From positions 1 to 45,663 of the forward strand of contig CALXPO010000006.1 of the NCBI GenBank assembly GCA_944390315.1: DNA of 45,663 nt. The letters run 5' to 3'. The notes beneath the pieces are model-generated. The model ran no database searches. It worked only from the letters and a program-made list of their open reading frames with translations, and was not told the DNA's origin. Shown piece by piece: positions 36,898 to 44,152 of this stretch. This DNA comes from an uncultured Alphaproteobacteria bacterium. Lineage in GTDB: Bacteria; Pseudomonadota; Alphaproteobacteria; RF32; CAG-239. The translations under genes were made by a program, and so were the position numbers. Each line of letters begins with the position of its first letter. Within the stretch, counting starts at the first letter, position 1.

Positions 36898-37902
36898 ATG
36901 ACAAAAATTTCAGTTATTATGCCGGTATATAATACTAACGAAACATACCTAAAAAAAGCCATTGAAAGTATTCTCTCCCAAACTTACAAAGACTTTGAAT
37001 TTTTAATTATCGATGACGCTTCCGACACAAACATTTCCGATATTGTTTCTGCATATAAGGATAGTCGGATAAAATTTCATCGCCTTGACGAAAACCGCGG
37101 AGCATCCGGTGCAAGAAATTACGCTCTTGACCATGCCTGCGGAGAATATATAGCCGTTATGGATTCTGATGATATTGCATTTCCCGATCGCTTTGAAAAA
37201 CAATTGGCCTATTTTAATCAACATCCGGAAGTCGGCTGTCTCGGAGGACAAATTGAAGTCATCGGCGATGACAAATCGAAACTGGAATTTCCGCAATTAA
37301 ATTCAAATCAAGAAATAGAAGCCTTTTTAACCTTTAACGGTTGCGTCTTTTGTCACTCGACCGTTATGATAAAAAGAGATATTTTGGAAAAAAATCATAT
37401 ACGATACAATGCGCACTATATTTTAGCCGAAGACTATGACTTATGGGTAAGCCTGATGGGAAACACACAATTTGCCATTATGCGGGACAAATTAATTTAT
37501 TACCGTTTTCATTTTGAAAATATTTCACACCGAAAAAAACATTTACTCGCTTCATCCACGTCCGAAGTACAAAAAACAGCCATCAAAAAGTATTGCTCTC
37601 TCTCCGACGATAATTACATCAATACCTTATTTAAATTGTTCAGGAACGAACCCATTAATGAAAATGAAATTTTAAGCATTGATAAAGAAATCAAATTTAT
37701 TATAGAACAACTACCTAAAGAACGCGCTCCGTTTGTCATACATTTGCTGCATAAGCGTCTGAAAAAACAATACTATAAGACGCATTCTTTATCAAACTTA
37801 ATATTGCTGTCCAGATCACCATTAAATCAATTGCTTGGCATTAGTATAGGTTTTCGTTTGTTTTGCATTGTCACCAGAGGACTGTTATCTTTTAAAAAGT
37901 AG
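36898..37902 (+). CDS. Family 2 glycosyltransferase
   Basis: A GT-A fold inverting glycosyltransferase of 334 residues. The N-terminal domain shows SVIMPVYNT, AIESILSQTYKDFEFLIIDDAS, GASGARNYAL, and the metal-binding DSDD in AVMDSDDIAFPDRFEKQL; ILAEDYDLWVSLM carries the ED catalytic motif. The C-terminal 100 residues are helical and lack a clear membrane segment. Such enzymes build O-antigen, capsule or other surface glycans. It stands alone, with no other glycan genes around, and overlaps the convergent gene at its 3' end by 11 bases. Confidence 0.9.
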   Translation: MTKISVIMPVYNTNETYLKKAIESILSQTYKDFEFLIIDDASDTNISDIVSAYKDSRIKFHRLDENRGASGARNYALDHACGEYIAVMDSDDIAFPDRFEKQLAYFNQHPEVGCLGGQIEVIGDDKSKLEFPQLNSNQEIEAFLTFNGCVFCHSTVMIKRDILEKNHIRYNAHYILAEDYDLWVSLMGNTQFAIMRDKLIYYRFHFENISHRKKHLLASSTSEVQKTAIKKYCSLSDDNYINTLFKLFRNEPINENEILSIDKEIKFIIEQLPKERAPFVIHLLHKRLKKQYYKTHSLSNLILLSRSPLNQLLGISIGFRLFCIVTRGLLSFKK

Positions 37903-38200
37903 GTTGTACAACGCAATTTTGAACTATTGCTCCGTTAACAACAGTCGAAGTGCAGACTTTGCTTTGCGGTGGAGTTTGGACCGGAACATAAACCGTTTGC
38001 GGCTCAGAGCGATGATGATAGTAATAACCTCCGGCCAACAAACCACCGACAAGTCCCGCAGCAAAACCCAGAACCGGTGCCGGATTATGCCTATATTCAT
38101 AATGAGGTCTCGGCGGGCGATGATAACCAAAATGCGGTCGAGCCATGACCGTTGTTGAAAAAAGAATACAACATATTGTCAGCAATAAAAATTTTTTCAT
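37892..38200 (-). CDS. Secreted His/Pro/Tyr-rich glycine-zipper protein
   Basis: Start at ATG 38200 with GGAG 7 bases upstream, giving 102 residues; the ATG 57 bases earlier adds a charged stretch before the signal peptide and was rejected. The signal peptide is MKKFLLLTICCILFSTTVMA, then a His/Pro/Tyr-rich segment (RPHFGYHRPPRPHYEYRHN), a glycine-zipper helix (GFAAGLVGGLLAGG), YYYHHR, and a domain with two Cys (KVCTST, VQNCVV). It is divergent from the Cys-repeat operon with the metal operators between them, so a metal-related periplasmic role is a reasonable guess, not established. Confidence 0.75.
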   Translation of the reverse strand: MKKFLLLTICCILFSTTVMARPHFGYHRPPRPHYEYRHNPAPVLGFAAGLVGGLLAGGYYYHHRSEPQTVYVPVQTPPQSKVCTSTVVNGAIVQNCVVQPTF

Positions 38201-38289
38201 AACAATCTCCATCTTACTTTTGTTTATCTGTATATAAAAACGAAAAATAATCTTCAAAGTTCATTTGAGAAATAGATTAAATTTCGGAC

Positions 38290-38318
38290 TTGACTTATAC
38301 CCATAGGGGGTATAAGTA
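38290..38318 (+). promoter_or_regulatory. Promoter of the Cys-repeat/csoR operon
   Basis: TTGACT (38290-38295) matches five of six -35 consensus bases. With 17 bases between, TAAGTA falls at 38313-38318; TATAAG at 38311-38316 is the alternative -10 with a 15-base spacer. The first operator palindrome fills the spacer, so a bound repressor would block RNA polymerase directly. Confidence 0.6.
38296..38314. promoter_or_regulatory. CsoR-type operator, copy 1
   Basis: TATACCCATAGGGGGTATA is a 19-bp imperfect palindrome of the form TACCC-N3-GGGGGTA. As I recall it, the Bacillus copZA CsoR site has the same TACCC-N3-GGGGGTA design. It lies between the -35 and -10 of the operon whose second gene is csoR, as expected for autoregulation. 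Confidence 0.8.
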
Positions 38319-38322
38319 TATT

Positions 38323-38341
38323 TATACCCATAGGGGGTATA
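38323..38341. promoter_or_regulatory. CsoR-type operator, copy 2
   Basis: An identical copy of the 19-bp palindrome, 27 bp after the first (about 2.6 helical turns centre to centre), and 24 bases before the Cys-repeat ATG. It would lie downstream of the likely transcription start, giving a second block or cooperative tetramer binding. Confidence 0.8.
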
Positions 38342-38365
38342 CAAAAAAGAAAGGAAAACATAAAT

Positions 38366-38803
38366 ATGAGTAATATGAGCAATTGCCACTGCGGCGAAGG
38401 CTGCAAGTGTGGTGAAGACTGCAAATGTGGCGAAGGCTGCAAATGCGGCGAAGGCTGCAAATGCGGCGAGGACTGCAAATGCGGCGAGGACTGCAAATGT
38501 GGCGAAGGCTGCAAATGCGGCGAAGACTGCAAATGCGGCGAGGACTGCAAATGTGGCGAGGACTGCAAGTGTGGCGAGGACTGCAAGTGTGGCGAAGGCT
38601 GCAAATGTGGTGAAGATTGCAAATGCGGCGAGGACTGCAAATGTGGCGAAGGCTGCAAATGCGGCGATAACTGTAAATGTGGCGAAGGCTGCAAATGCGG
38701 CGATAACTGCAAATGTGGTGAAGACTGCAAATGTGGCGAAGGCTGCAAATGTGGCGAAGGCTGCAAATGTGGCGAAGGCTGCAAATGCGGCAATCATCAC
38801 TAA
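38366..38803 (+). CDS. Repeat metallothionein-like protein, 23 CxC units
   Basis: The 145-residue protein is MSNMSN, then 23 tandem Cys-X-Cys hexads ending in NHH. The first unit is CHCGEG; the rest are CKCG followed by ED, EG or DN. It has 46 Cys and no hydrophobic core, membrane segment or signal peptide, so it should be a cytosolic soft-metal binder. Bacterial metallothioneins such as SmtA (about 56 residues, 9 Cys) and mycobacterial MymT are much smaller and not built of perfect hexads. AAAGGA lies about 12 bases before the ATG. The operators upstream and csoR 34 bases downstream suggest Cu(I) induction; metal and stoichiometry are untested. Confidence 0.85.
   Translation: MSNMSNCHCGEGCKCGEDCKCGEGCKCGEGCKCGEDCKCGEDCKCGEGCKCGEDCKCGEDCKCGEDCKCGEDCKCGEGCKCGEDCKCGEDCKCGEGCKCGDNCKCGEGCKCGDNCKCGEDCKCGEGCKCGEGCKCGEGCKCGNHH
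38384..38791 (+). repeat. 18-bp coding minisatellite
   Basis: About 22.7 tandem copies of an 18-bp unit encode the CKCGE(D/G) hexads. Units differ mostly at third positions (TGT/TGC, AAA/AAG, GGC/GGT) and at the codon pair for ED, EG or DN. Copies are close enough for slippage or unequal recombination, so copy number probably varies among strains. Confidence 0.95.
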
Positions 38804-38837
38804 CTTTCTGTCCAATTGAACCAAATGGAGAAAACTT

Positions 38838-39110
38838 ATGGAAAATCATCCCAGTCATATGGAAAACATTCCTCGACTTAACAAAATTTCCGGACAAATC
38901 GAAGGAATAAAAAAAATGATTGAAGAAGGTCGTTACTGTCCGGAAATCATCAGTCAACTCAGAGCCGTACGCGCTGCCGTAAAAGCCGTCGAATCAAATA
39001 TACTGCAAAAACACCTTCAACATTGTGTCGCCCAGTCTTTTGCCTCGACAGAGGACAAAGACAAAAAAATTGAAGAACTAAAAATGTTGTTTGATAAATT
39101 TAATGATTAA
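38838..39110 (+). CDS. csoR: CsoR-family copper-sensing repressor
   Basis: A 90-residue DUF156 protein: an all-helical dimer/tetramer that releases DNA on binding Cu(I). The CsoR ligand set is present as Cys34 (GRYCPEI), His59 and Cys63 (KHLQHCV), with the same 25 and 4 residue spacing as Cys36-His61-Cys65 of M. tuberculosis CsoR. FrmR lacks the last Cys and RcnR has His there, so copper is the best guess. Extra His4 and His7 lie in the N-terminal tail. GGAG precedes the ATG at 7 bases. It should repress its own operon through the two palindromes upstream. Confidence 0.9.
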   Translation: MENHPSHMENIPRLNKISGQIEGIKKMIEEGRYCPEIISQLRAVRAAVKAVESNILQKHLQHCVAQSFASTEDKDKKIEELKMLFDKFND

Positions 39111-39125
39111 AAAAGGATACTCACA

Positions 39126-39911
39126 ATGAAATTTCAACAAATCAGAGGAGCTACCGTCAAAATTAATTTTAGTGGCAAAACATTTTTGATTGACCCATTT
39201 TTGGCACCCAAAGACAACTATCCGCCGTTGCCTATGTGCCATTTTCCGGATAAACGCTGGCCAACGGCAGATCTCCCCTTAAGCATACAATCAATTACCG
39301 ACGGCATCGACGCTGTCATTCTGACACACTTGCATCCAGACCACTGGGACGGATTTGCTGCTGAGGCTCTACCCCAAAACATCCAACTGTTTACACAAGA
39401 CGAAATTGATGCACAAACAGTCCGTGAGCAAGGGTTTTCAAATGTTGATATACTATCCGCAAACGGCACAAAATTTGCCGATATAACCATGTTTGCTATA
39501 GAATGTCTGCACGGTCACCCCGAAACAACCCAAAAATATTATGACATATCCGGACTTCGTGAAAAGGCAGTAGGAATTGTCTTTACATCAGATAAAGAAC
39601 AAAATTTTTATCTGGCCGGAGATACTATTTGGTATCAGGCTGTCGATAAGGCCATAAAACAATATCAACCGCAAATCATTGCGCTGAATGCCGCAGATGC
39701 CCAATTTACCGACAGCGGTTCCATTATCATGGGACTAAATGACATAAAACAAGTATGCTCAGCCGCACCGAAAGCCAAAGTTATTCTCACACACTTGGAT
39801 GCCGTTCCGCATGCCATGCTCGGCAGAAAAGGAATCAAAAAGTTTATTGAAGATAACCGATTGCAAAACCAAGCAATTGTCCCCGATGACGGTGAAATTC
39901 TACAATTTTAG
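39126..39911 (+). CDS. UlaG-like metallo-beta-lactamase-fold hydrolase
   Basis: A 261-residue protein of the MBL fold. The metal site is HLHPDHWD (HxHxDH) near residue 62, with downstream ligands probably His in CLHGHPE, Asp in YLAGDTIWY and His in LTHLDAVPH. TVKINFSGKTFLIDPFL at the start is typical of the UlaG/YddR-like group, whose best-known member is L-ascorbate-6-phosphate lactonase. The actual substrate is unknown. It starts 15 bases after csoR with a GGA ribosome-binding site, so it is probably the third gene of the metal-responsive operon. Confidence 0.85.
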   Translation: MKFQQIRGATVKINFSGKTFLIDPFLAPKDNYPPLPMCHFPDKRWPTADLPLSIQSITDGIDAVILTHLHPDHWDGFAAEALPQNIQLFTQDEIDAQTVREQGFSNVDILSANGTKFADITMFAIECLHGHPETTQKYYDISGLREKAVGIVFTSDKEQNFYLAGDTIWYQAVDKAIKQYQPQIIALNAADAQFTDSGSIIMGLNDIKQVCSAAPKAKVILTHLDAVPHAMLGRKGIKKFIEDNRLQNQAIVPDDGEILQF

Positions 39912-39945
39912 AAAAACTATATTATTAATTTACGGCTAAAATTCT

Positions 39946-40305
39946 CTAAAACAAAAAATCTATAAAGCGGCAAAGGACAAAATAAAAAAGGATAAAATAG
40001 AAAATTTTTTTACCCCAACCGACTTTACTGATTTTAGGCGGCAAATACGGAAAGAGAAAAAAAGCAATTGTATAAACACCAAGCGCATCAATCATCTCTT
40101 TAGGATGCGTCAATCTTTGCCAGACCTCACCCGCATCAAGTCCGCCGAACAAATCATACCAAATTCCACCGGTAAAAAACGGTACGGTAAACCAGCCGAC
40201 GACAAATATTATAATCTTTTTATAAAATTTCCGTCGGCTGTCTGCTTGAGTTTGTGAATTGTTTTGAATTTTTTCGGAAAGATTATCGGTCATTTCAGAA
40301 ATCAT
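39946..40305 (-). CDS. Membrane protein downstream of fmt, about 119 aa
   Basis: No family recognised. About three hydrophobic segments: residues around 30-50 (KIIIFVVGWFTVPFFTGG), 75-90 (ALGVYTIAFFLFPYL) and 98-118 (IFYFILFYFVLCRFIDFLF). The start is uncertain: ATG at 40326, 40305 or 40293. 40293 would follow the fmt stop by one base, while 40305 overlaps fmt by 11; I chose 40305 because GCGGAT is nearest to it. It is the last gene of the murF-nrdR-nusB-def-fmt run. Confidence 0.65.
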   Translation of the reverse strand: MISEMTDNLSEKIQNNSQTQADSRRKFYKKIIIFVVGWFTVPFFTGGIWYDLFGGLDAGEVWQRLTHPKEMIDALGVYTIAFFLFPYLPPKISKVGWGKKIFYFILFYFVLCRFIDFLF

Positions 40306-41185
40306 ATCCGCGTAAAAGCTCGGCAACGGACATTGCCTTTTTGCCCTGGCGTTGTATCTCCGTAATTTCTAAAGCTCCGTCCGCACAGCCCAAACAAATG
40401 GAATTGCCCAAACGCTCAATTATACCGCATTCAACCTTTTGACTGCTCGGTTGAGCCCGTAAAATTTTAAATCTTTCACCTTTATGTTCAAAGAAAACCG
40501 CAGGATAAGGATTAAAAGCCCTGATTTTTCGCTCCAAAACCAATGCCGGCACATTAAGATTTAATTCACTCTCGCTTTTTTCGATTTTTGCGGCATAGCA
40601 AGACTGGCTGTCATCTTGTTTTTGAGGAACGATTTTATCCCAATCGCGCAAAGTTTTTACAATCAAATCCGCTCCAACAGCCGCTAATTTATCATGCAAT
40701 TCCCCGCCGGTTGTTTGATTGGTTATTTCTACTTCAGCTTTAAGCAACATATCGCCGGTATCGAGTCCCGCATCCATTTTCATCGTGGTTATACCGCTTT
40801 TGGTATCTCCGGCTTCGATGGCTCGTTGAATGGGAGCGGCACCGCGCCATCTTGGCAACAGTGAGCCGTGAATATTGACACAACCGAGCGGAAAAGCCTC
40901 CAAAATCGGTTGCGGCAAAATCAAACCATAAGCTGCTACCACCGCCATATCGGCTTTAAGTTCGGCAAACTTGTGTTGTTCCTCTTCATTTCTCAAAGTC
41001 TTCGGAGTTTTGACCTCAATACCCTGCTCTTCTGCCCACAAATGAACGGGAGTTTTGGTGATTTTGTTACCACGTCCGGAAACTTTGGGTTCTTTGGTAT
41101 AAACCACCAAAATTTCATGTTCTTTGGATAAGGCTTTCACAGCCTCAAGTGCAAATTCGGGCGTTCCCATAAAAACGAGTTTCAT
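40295..41185 (-). CDS. fmt: Methionyl-tRNA formyltransferase
   Basis: Fmt formylates initiator Met-tRNA with 10-formyl-THF. The 296-residue protein shows MKLVFMGTPEFALEAVKAL, AAYGLILPQPILEAFPLGCVNIHGSLLPRWRGAAPIQRAI, which carries the catalytic Asn-His-Ser set and SLLPRWRGA, and GITTMKMDAGLDTGDML. A C-terminal tRNA-binding domain follows from about 205 (KIRAFNPYPAVFF). Its ATG overlaps the def stop (ATGA), the usual def-fmt coupling. Confidence 0.96.
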   Translation of the reverse strand: MKLVFMGTPEFALEAVKALSKEHEILVVYTKEPKVSGRGNKITKTPVHLWAEEQGIEVKTPKTLRNEEEQHKFAELKADMAVVAAYGLILPQPILEAFPLGCVNIHGSLLPRWRGAAPIQRAIEAGDTKSGITTMKMDAGLDTGDMLLKAEVEITNQTTGGELHDKLAAVGADLIVKTLRDWDKIVPQKQDDSQSCYAAKIEKSESELNLNVPALVLERKIRAFNPYPAVFFEHKGERFKILRAQPSSQKVECGIIERLGNSICLGCADGALEITEIQRQGKKAMSVAELLRGYDF

Positions 41186-41706
41186 TCCTTAGCTTCTCCC
41201 ATCCGTAATTTTTGCAATTTTTTAAGCAACATCTGACGTTTTAAGCGACTGATATGGTCAATATACAAAATCCCGTCCAAATGATCGATTTCGTGTTGAA
41301 GAGCTATGGCCAGTAATCCGTCCGCTTCGACTTCCTGAACTTTGCCGTGATAATCGAGATAACGTACTTTTACTTCGGCAAAACGCATAACTTCGGCATG
41401 TTGCTCGGGAACAGACAAACAACCTTCTTCATGACAAATTTGTTCTTCGGAATGCCATATGATTTCCGGATTAACCAAAAACAAAGGACGAGGTTTTTCC
41501 CCCTCTTCCTCATCATGGGTATCGATGACAACGATTCTTTTCAAAACACCGACTTGCGGAGCTGCCAAACCGACACCTGCCGCGGCATACATGGTTTCAA
41601 GCATATCATCGAGCAGTTTTCTGATTTCGGCATTAACTTCCGCAACGGCTGTCGATTTTTGTTTTAAGACCGGATCGGGATATTCATAAATTTTGAGTTT
41701 TGCCAT
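41182..41706 (-). CDS. def: Peptide deformylase
   Basis: Def removes the formyl group from nascent proteins. The three motifs are GVGLAAPQVGV near residue 43, EEGCLSVPEQ near 93 with the metal Cys, and QHEIDHLDGI near 137 with the HExxH metal ligands. 174 residues is the standard class I size. AGAGGT precedes the ATG. It is 17 bases after nusB and overlaps fmt by 4 bases. Confidence 0.97.
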   Translation of the reverse strand: MAKLKIYEYPDPVLKQKSTAVAEVNAEIRKLLDDMLETMYAAAGVGLAAPQVGVLKRIVVIDTHDEEEGEKPRPLFLVNPEIIWHSEEQICHEEGCLSVPEQHAEVMRFAEVKVRYLDYHGKVQEVEADGLLAIALQHEIDHLDGILYIDHISRLKRQMLLKKLQKLRMGEAKE

Positions 41707-41723
41707 TTAACACCTCTGTAAAT

Positions 41724-42215
41724 TTAAGCGCAACGGACTTCTTTGGCAATTTGATCCAAAAGAGCATTAACCATTTTGGGTTCGCCTTTGGTAAAGAAGG
41801 CATAAGCCATATCGACATATTCTTGAATCAAAACCTTAACATCGACGTCACGGGTATTGTTAATTTCATAAATGGCGCAAAGCAACAAAGCCTGCAAAGT
41901 ACCGTCCAAACGATCGACAGACCAACCCGAGTTCAAAAACAAATTAAGAGATTTTTCAAGTTCCTCTTTTTTGGAATGTACACCAATGACCAATTTTTCA
42001 AAATACTTTTTATCCATCGGTTCAACTTCTTTAAATTCTTCATTACCGGTATTCAAATTATCCTCAATCACAAAGCGACCGACTTCACCGTTTTCAAACT
42101 CTTTAATTACCTCATCAACCGGCAACTGAGAGTAAGCAATCATATAAGTTGCCTGAACCGCGGCCAACCTAGCCGAAGTTTTCATTCTTATTTTTTCCGA
42201 AACATATTTTGCCAT
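41724..42215 (-). CDS. nusB: Transcription antitermination factor NusB
   Basis: NusB, with S10 (NusE), binds boxA of rRNA leaders to prevent termination. The 163-residue all-helical protein has the family start SARLAAVQATYMIAYS, with an internal insertion around 30-60, and ILLCAIYEIN-like LLCAIYEINNTRDVDVKVLIQEYVDMAYAF toward the end. GAGGA lies 7 bases before its ATG, across the nrdR stop. The nrdR-nusB adjacency recalls the nrdR-rib-nusB order of other alphaproteobacteria, but the riboflavin genes are missing here. Confidence 0.9.
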   Translation of the reverse strand: MAKYVSEKIRMKTSARLAAVQATYMIAYSQLPVDEVIKEFENGEVGRFVIEDNLNTGNEEFKEVEPMDKKYFEKLVIGVHSKKEELEKSLNLFLNSGWSVDRLDGTLQALLLCAIYEINNTRDVDVKVLIQEYVDMAYAFFTKGEPKMVNALLDQIAKEVRCA

Positions 42216-42218
42216 TGA

Positions 42219-42701
42219 CTAATCCTCTTCTTTTGTTTCTTTGGCTTTGGCCATTTCATCAATTTGCGCTACAAAATCTTCAAAATCGCTGACTTCGCAA
42301 AAATCTTTGTAAACGGAAGCAAAGCGCACATAAGCAACATTATCCAGCTTGGCCAGAGCCTCCATCGCATATTCCCCGATTGTCCGTGAAGGAATTTCGT
42401 TTTCGCCCGAGCTCTCCAAACGACGCTGAATTGAAGTCACGATTTTTTCAACTCTTTCGGGAGATACGGGACGCTTGCGCACCGCAAGTAAAATCGAACG
42501 TTCCAACTTATCACGGTCAAAGCGTACCTTTTCCCCGTTTTTTTTAACAACGGTCAATTCGCGCAACTGTACCCGTTCAAACGTCGTAAAACGCGAACCG
42601 CATTCCGGACATTCTCGGCGCCGACGAATACAAGTTCCGTCCTCGGTCAGGCGAGAATCCTTGACTTGAGAATCTAAAAATCCGCAAAACGGACATTTCA
42701 T
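42219..42701 (-). CDS. nrdR: Ribonucleotide reductase repressor NrdR
   Basis: NrdR is a Zn-ribbon/ATP-cone repressor of ribonucleotide reductase genes that senses dATP/ATP. The 160 residues begin [17 protein letters not shown], with a second CPECG pair completing the zinc site, then FTTFERV and [20 protein letters not shown] starting the ATP-cone domain. The family length is about 150-160. It overlaps the murF stop by 4 bases (ATGA). Its operator boxes are not visible in this window. Confidence 0.97.
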   Translation of the reverse strand: MKCPFCGFLDSQVKDSRLTEDGTCIRRRRECPECGSRFTTFERVQLRELTVVKKNGEKVRFDRDKLERSILLAVRKRPVSPERVEKIVTSIQRRLESSGENEIPSRTIGEYAMEALAKLDNVAYVRFASVYKDFCEVSDFEDFVAQIDEMAKAKETKEED

Positions 42702-44026
42702 GCTTTTTCCAATCCTTTCAGCAATTCCTCGGTAACCTGATATAATTTTGAAGAATATCTGGCTCCTTTTATAAGCAGAATATCATTATTTTGCAACAGA
42801 TTATTTATCAAAAAGGCGGACAAACCGTCTTTATTTTCAAAATAATATTGTTTTTGTTCGGGACGCAGACAAGCCAACATATTTTTCATCTCCGGACATA
42901 CACCGACCACGATATCAACCGTACTTCCCGACAAACGCTCTCCGATTTCGCGATGACGTTCTTCCGAAGTATCTCCAAGTTCCGCCATCTTACCCAAAAC
43001 CGCAATTTTTCGCCCGTCACATTTCATTTTATCCAAACTGTCGATGGCCAATTTCATCGCCTCGGGCTGTCCGGAATAGCTATCGTCAATCAGGATAAAT
43101 GTCCCGCCTTGCGGGAGTTTCAGATGATGCATTTTGCCTCTTCCGTCTAAAGCCCCGAAATCCTTTAAAACGGATGCCGCTTTGTCTGTATCAAGTTTTA
43201 AGGCTTCAACGACCTTCAAGGTTGCCCACGCATTATACAATTGAGCTTCCCCGTCTTGTTGCAACTTGAGTTCACCTTTATAGTGATTGTTTCGTCCGAA
43301 TTTCATAACTTTTGCACCGTGTTCGTGCGCTCTTTTCTCCAGAATGTCGGCAAAATTTGTATCTTCGTTTATAATAGCAATTCCGCCTTTTTTGAGACCT
43401 TCAAATATTTCGGCTTTTGCTTCGGCGATTCCTTCAAAATTTTCAAAAAACTCGATATGCATCGGATAAACATTGGTAATAAGCGCAATATCGGGTTTAA
43501 CATAAGAAGTCAGACGAGAAATTTCTCCTTTTGAACTCATCCCCATCTCAATAACCGCAAAATCGGCACTCATATCCATTTCACACAAACTCATCGGTAC
43601 GCCGATATAATTATTATGATTACCGACCGTAGCATAAACACTGCCAAAATGAGAGAGAGCAAATTTAATTTCTTCTTTGGTCGTTGTTTTTCCGGCACTT
43701 CCGGTCAAACCGATAACCACACCTTTGAACTTGGAACGATTATAAGAACCTATTTTACCAAAAGCGTCCAAAACATTTTCAACCACAATTTGTCTGTCTG
43801 CAGGAATACCCTCAACCAAATGATCGACCAAAGCCAGCTCAGCTCCTTTATCCAAAGCCTGCCCGACAAAATCGTGCCCGTCAAACTTTTCTCCTTTGAC
43901 CGCCACAAACAAACATCCCTCAACAACTTGACGGCTGTCGGTAATGACTTCCGAAATTTCGGTTTCAACCACTTCCGAACAAGAAGCAACCACATTCAAT
44001 AAATCTTCTGATGAAATTTTTTCCAT
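42698..44026 (-). CDS. murF: UDP-MurNAc-tripeptide--D-Ala-D-Ala ligase MurF
   Basis: MurF adds D-Ala-D-Ala to UDP-MurNAc-tripeptide in the cytoplasm. The 442-residue protein has the three Mur ligase domains: an N-terminal domain ending near 105 with [26 protein letters not shown], the ATP domain with [26 protein letters not shown] and VIEMGMS, and a C-terminal domain with [13 protein letters not shown] and [17 protein letters not shown] in place of the usual YNANP is a variation on the family motif. It is separated from the dcw cluster by about 6 kb and inverted, heading a run with nrdR, nusB, def and fmt. Confidence 0.93.
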   Translation of the reverse strand: MEKISSEDLLNVVASCSEVVETEISEVITDSRQVVEGCLFVAVKGEKFDGHDFVGQALDKGAELALVDHLVEGIPADRQIVVENVLDAFGKIGSYNRSKFKGVVIGLTGSAGKTTTKEEIKFALSHFGSVYATVGNHNNYIGVPMSLCEMDMSADFAVIEMGMSSKGEISRLTSYVKPDIALITNVYPMHIEFFENFEGIAEAKAEIFEGLKKGGIAIINEDTNFADILEKRAHEHGAKVMKFGRNNHYKGELKLQQDGEAQLYNAWATLKVVEALKLDTDKAASVLKDFGALDGRGKMHHLKLPQGGTFILIDDSYSGQPEAMKLAIDSLDKMKCDGRKIAVLGKMAELGDTSEERHREIGERLSGSTVDIVVGVCPEMKNMLACLRPEQKQYYFENKDGLSAFLINNLLQNNDILLIKGARYSSKLYQVTEELLKGLEKA

Positions 44027-44102
44027 TTTTTACCCCATCATTAATAAAAGTACCTGCAATATATATCATAAAGGTGAAAAACAATTTAAATTATATACAG
44101 AA

Positions 44103-44132
44103 AGATAGCCTAGTTTTATACTAAGCTATCTG
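44103..44132 (-). terminator. Hairpin downstream of the ROK gene
   Basis: On the minus strand AGATAGCTTAG pairs with CTAGGCTATCT through one G-U wobble (11 bp, 7-nt loop). The bases after it are only moderately T-rich. It lies about 20 bases past the ROK stop, between it and the murF start, so it probably limits read-through into murF. Confidence 0.6.
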
Positions 44133-44152
44133 CCGACTGATTCTGATAAAAT

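Noticed and set aside
38384..38791. Tandem 18-bp repeats as a CRISPR array
   Set aside because: The units are contiguous with no spacers, are in frame with a protein, and no cas gene is present.
38254..38957. Long open frames on the minus strand and other frames across the Cys-repeat gene
   Set aside because: They are an artefact of an 18-bp repeat without stop codons; the encoded proteins are simple repeats, while the plus-strand frame has a ribosome-binding site, promoter and meaningful composition.
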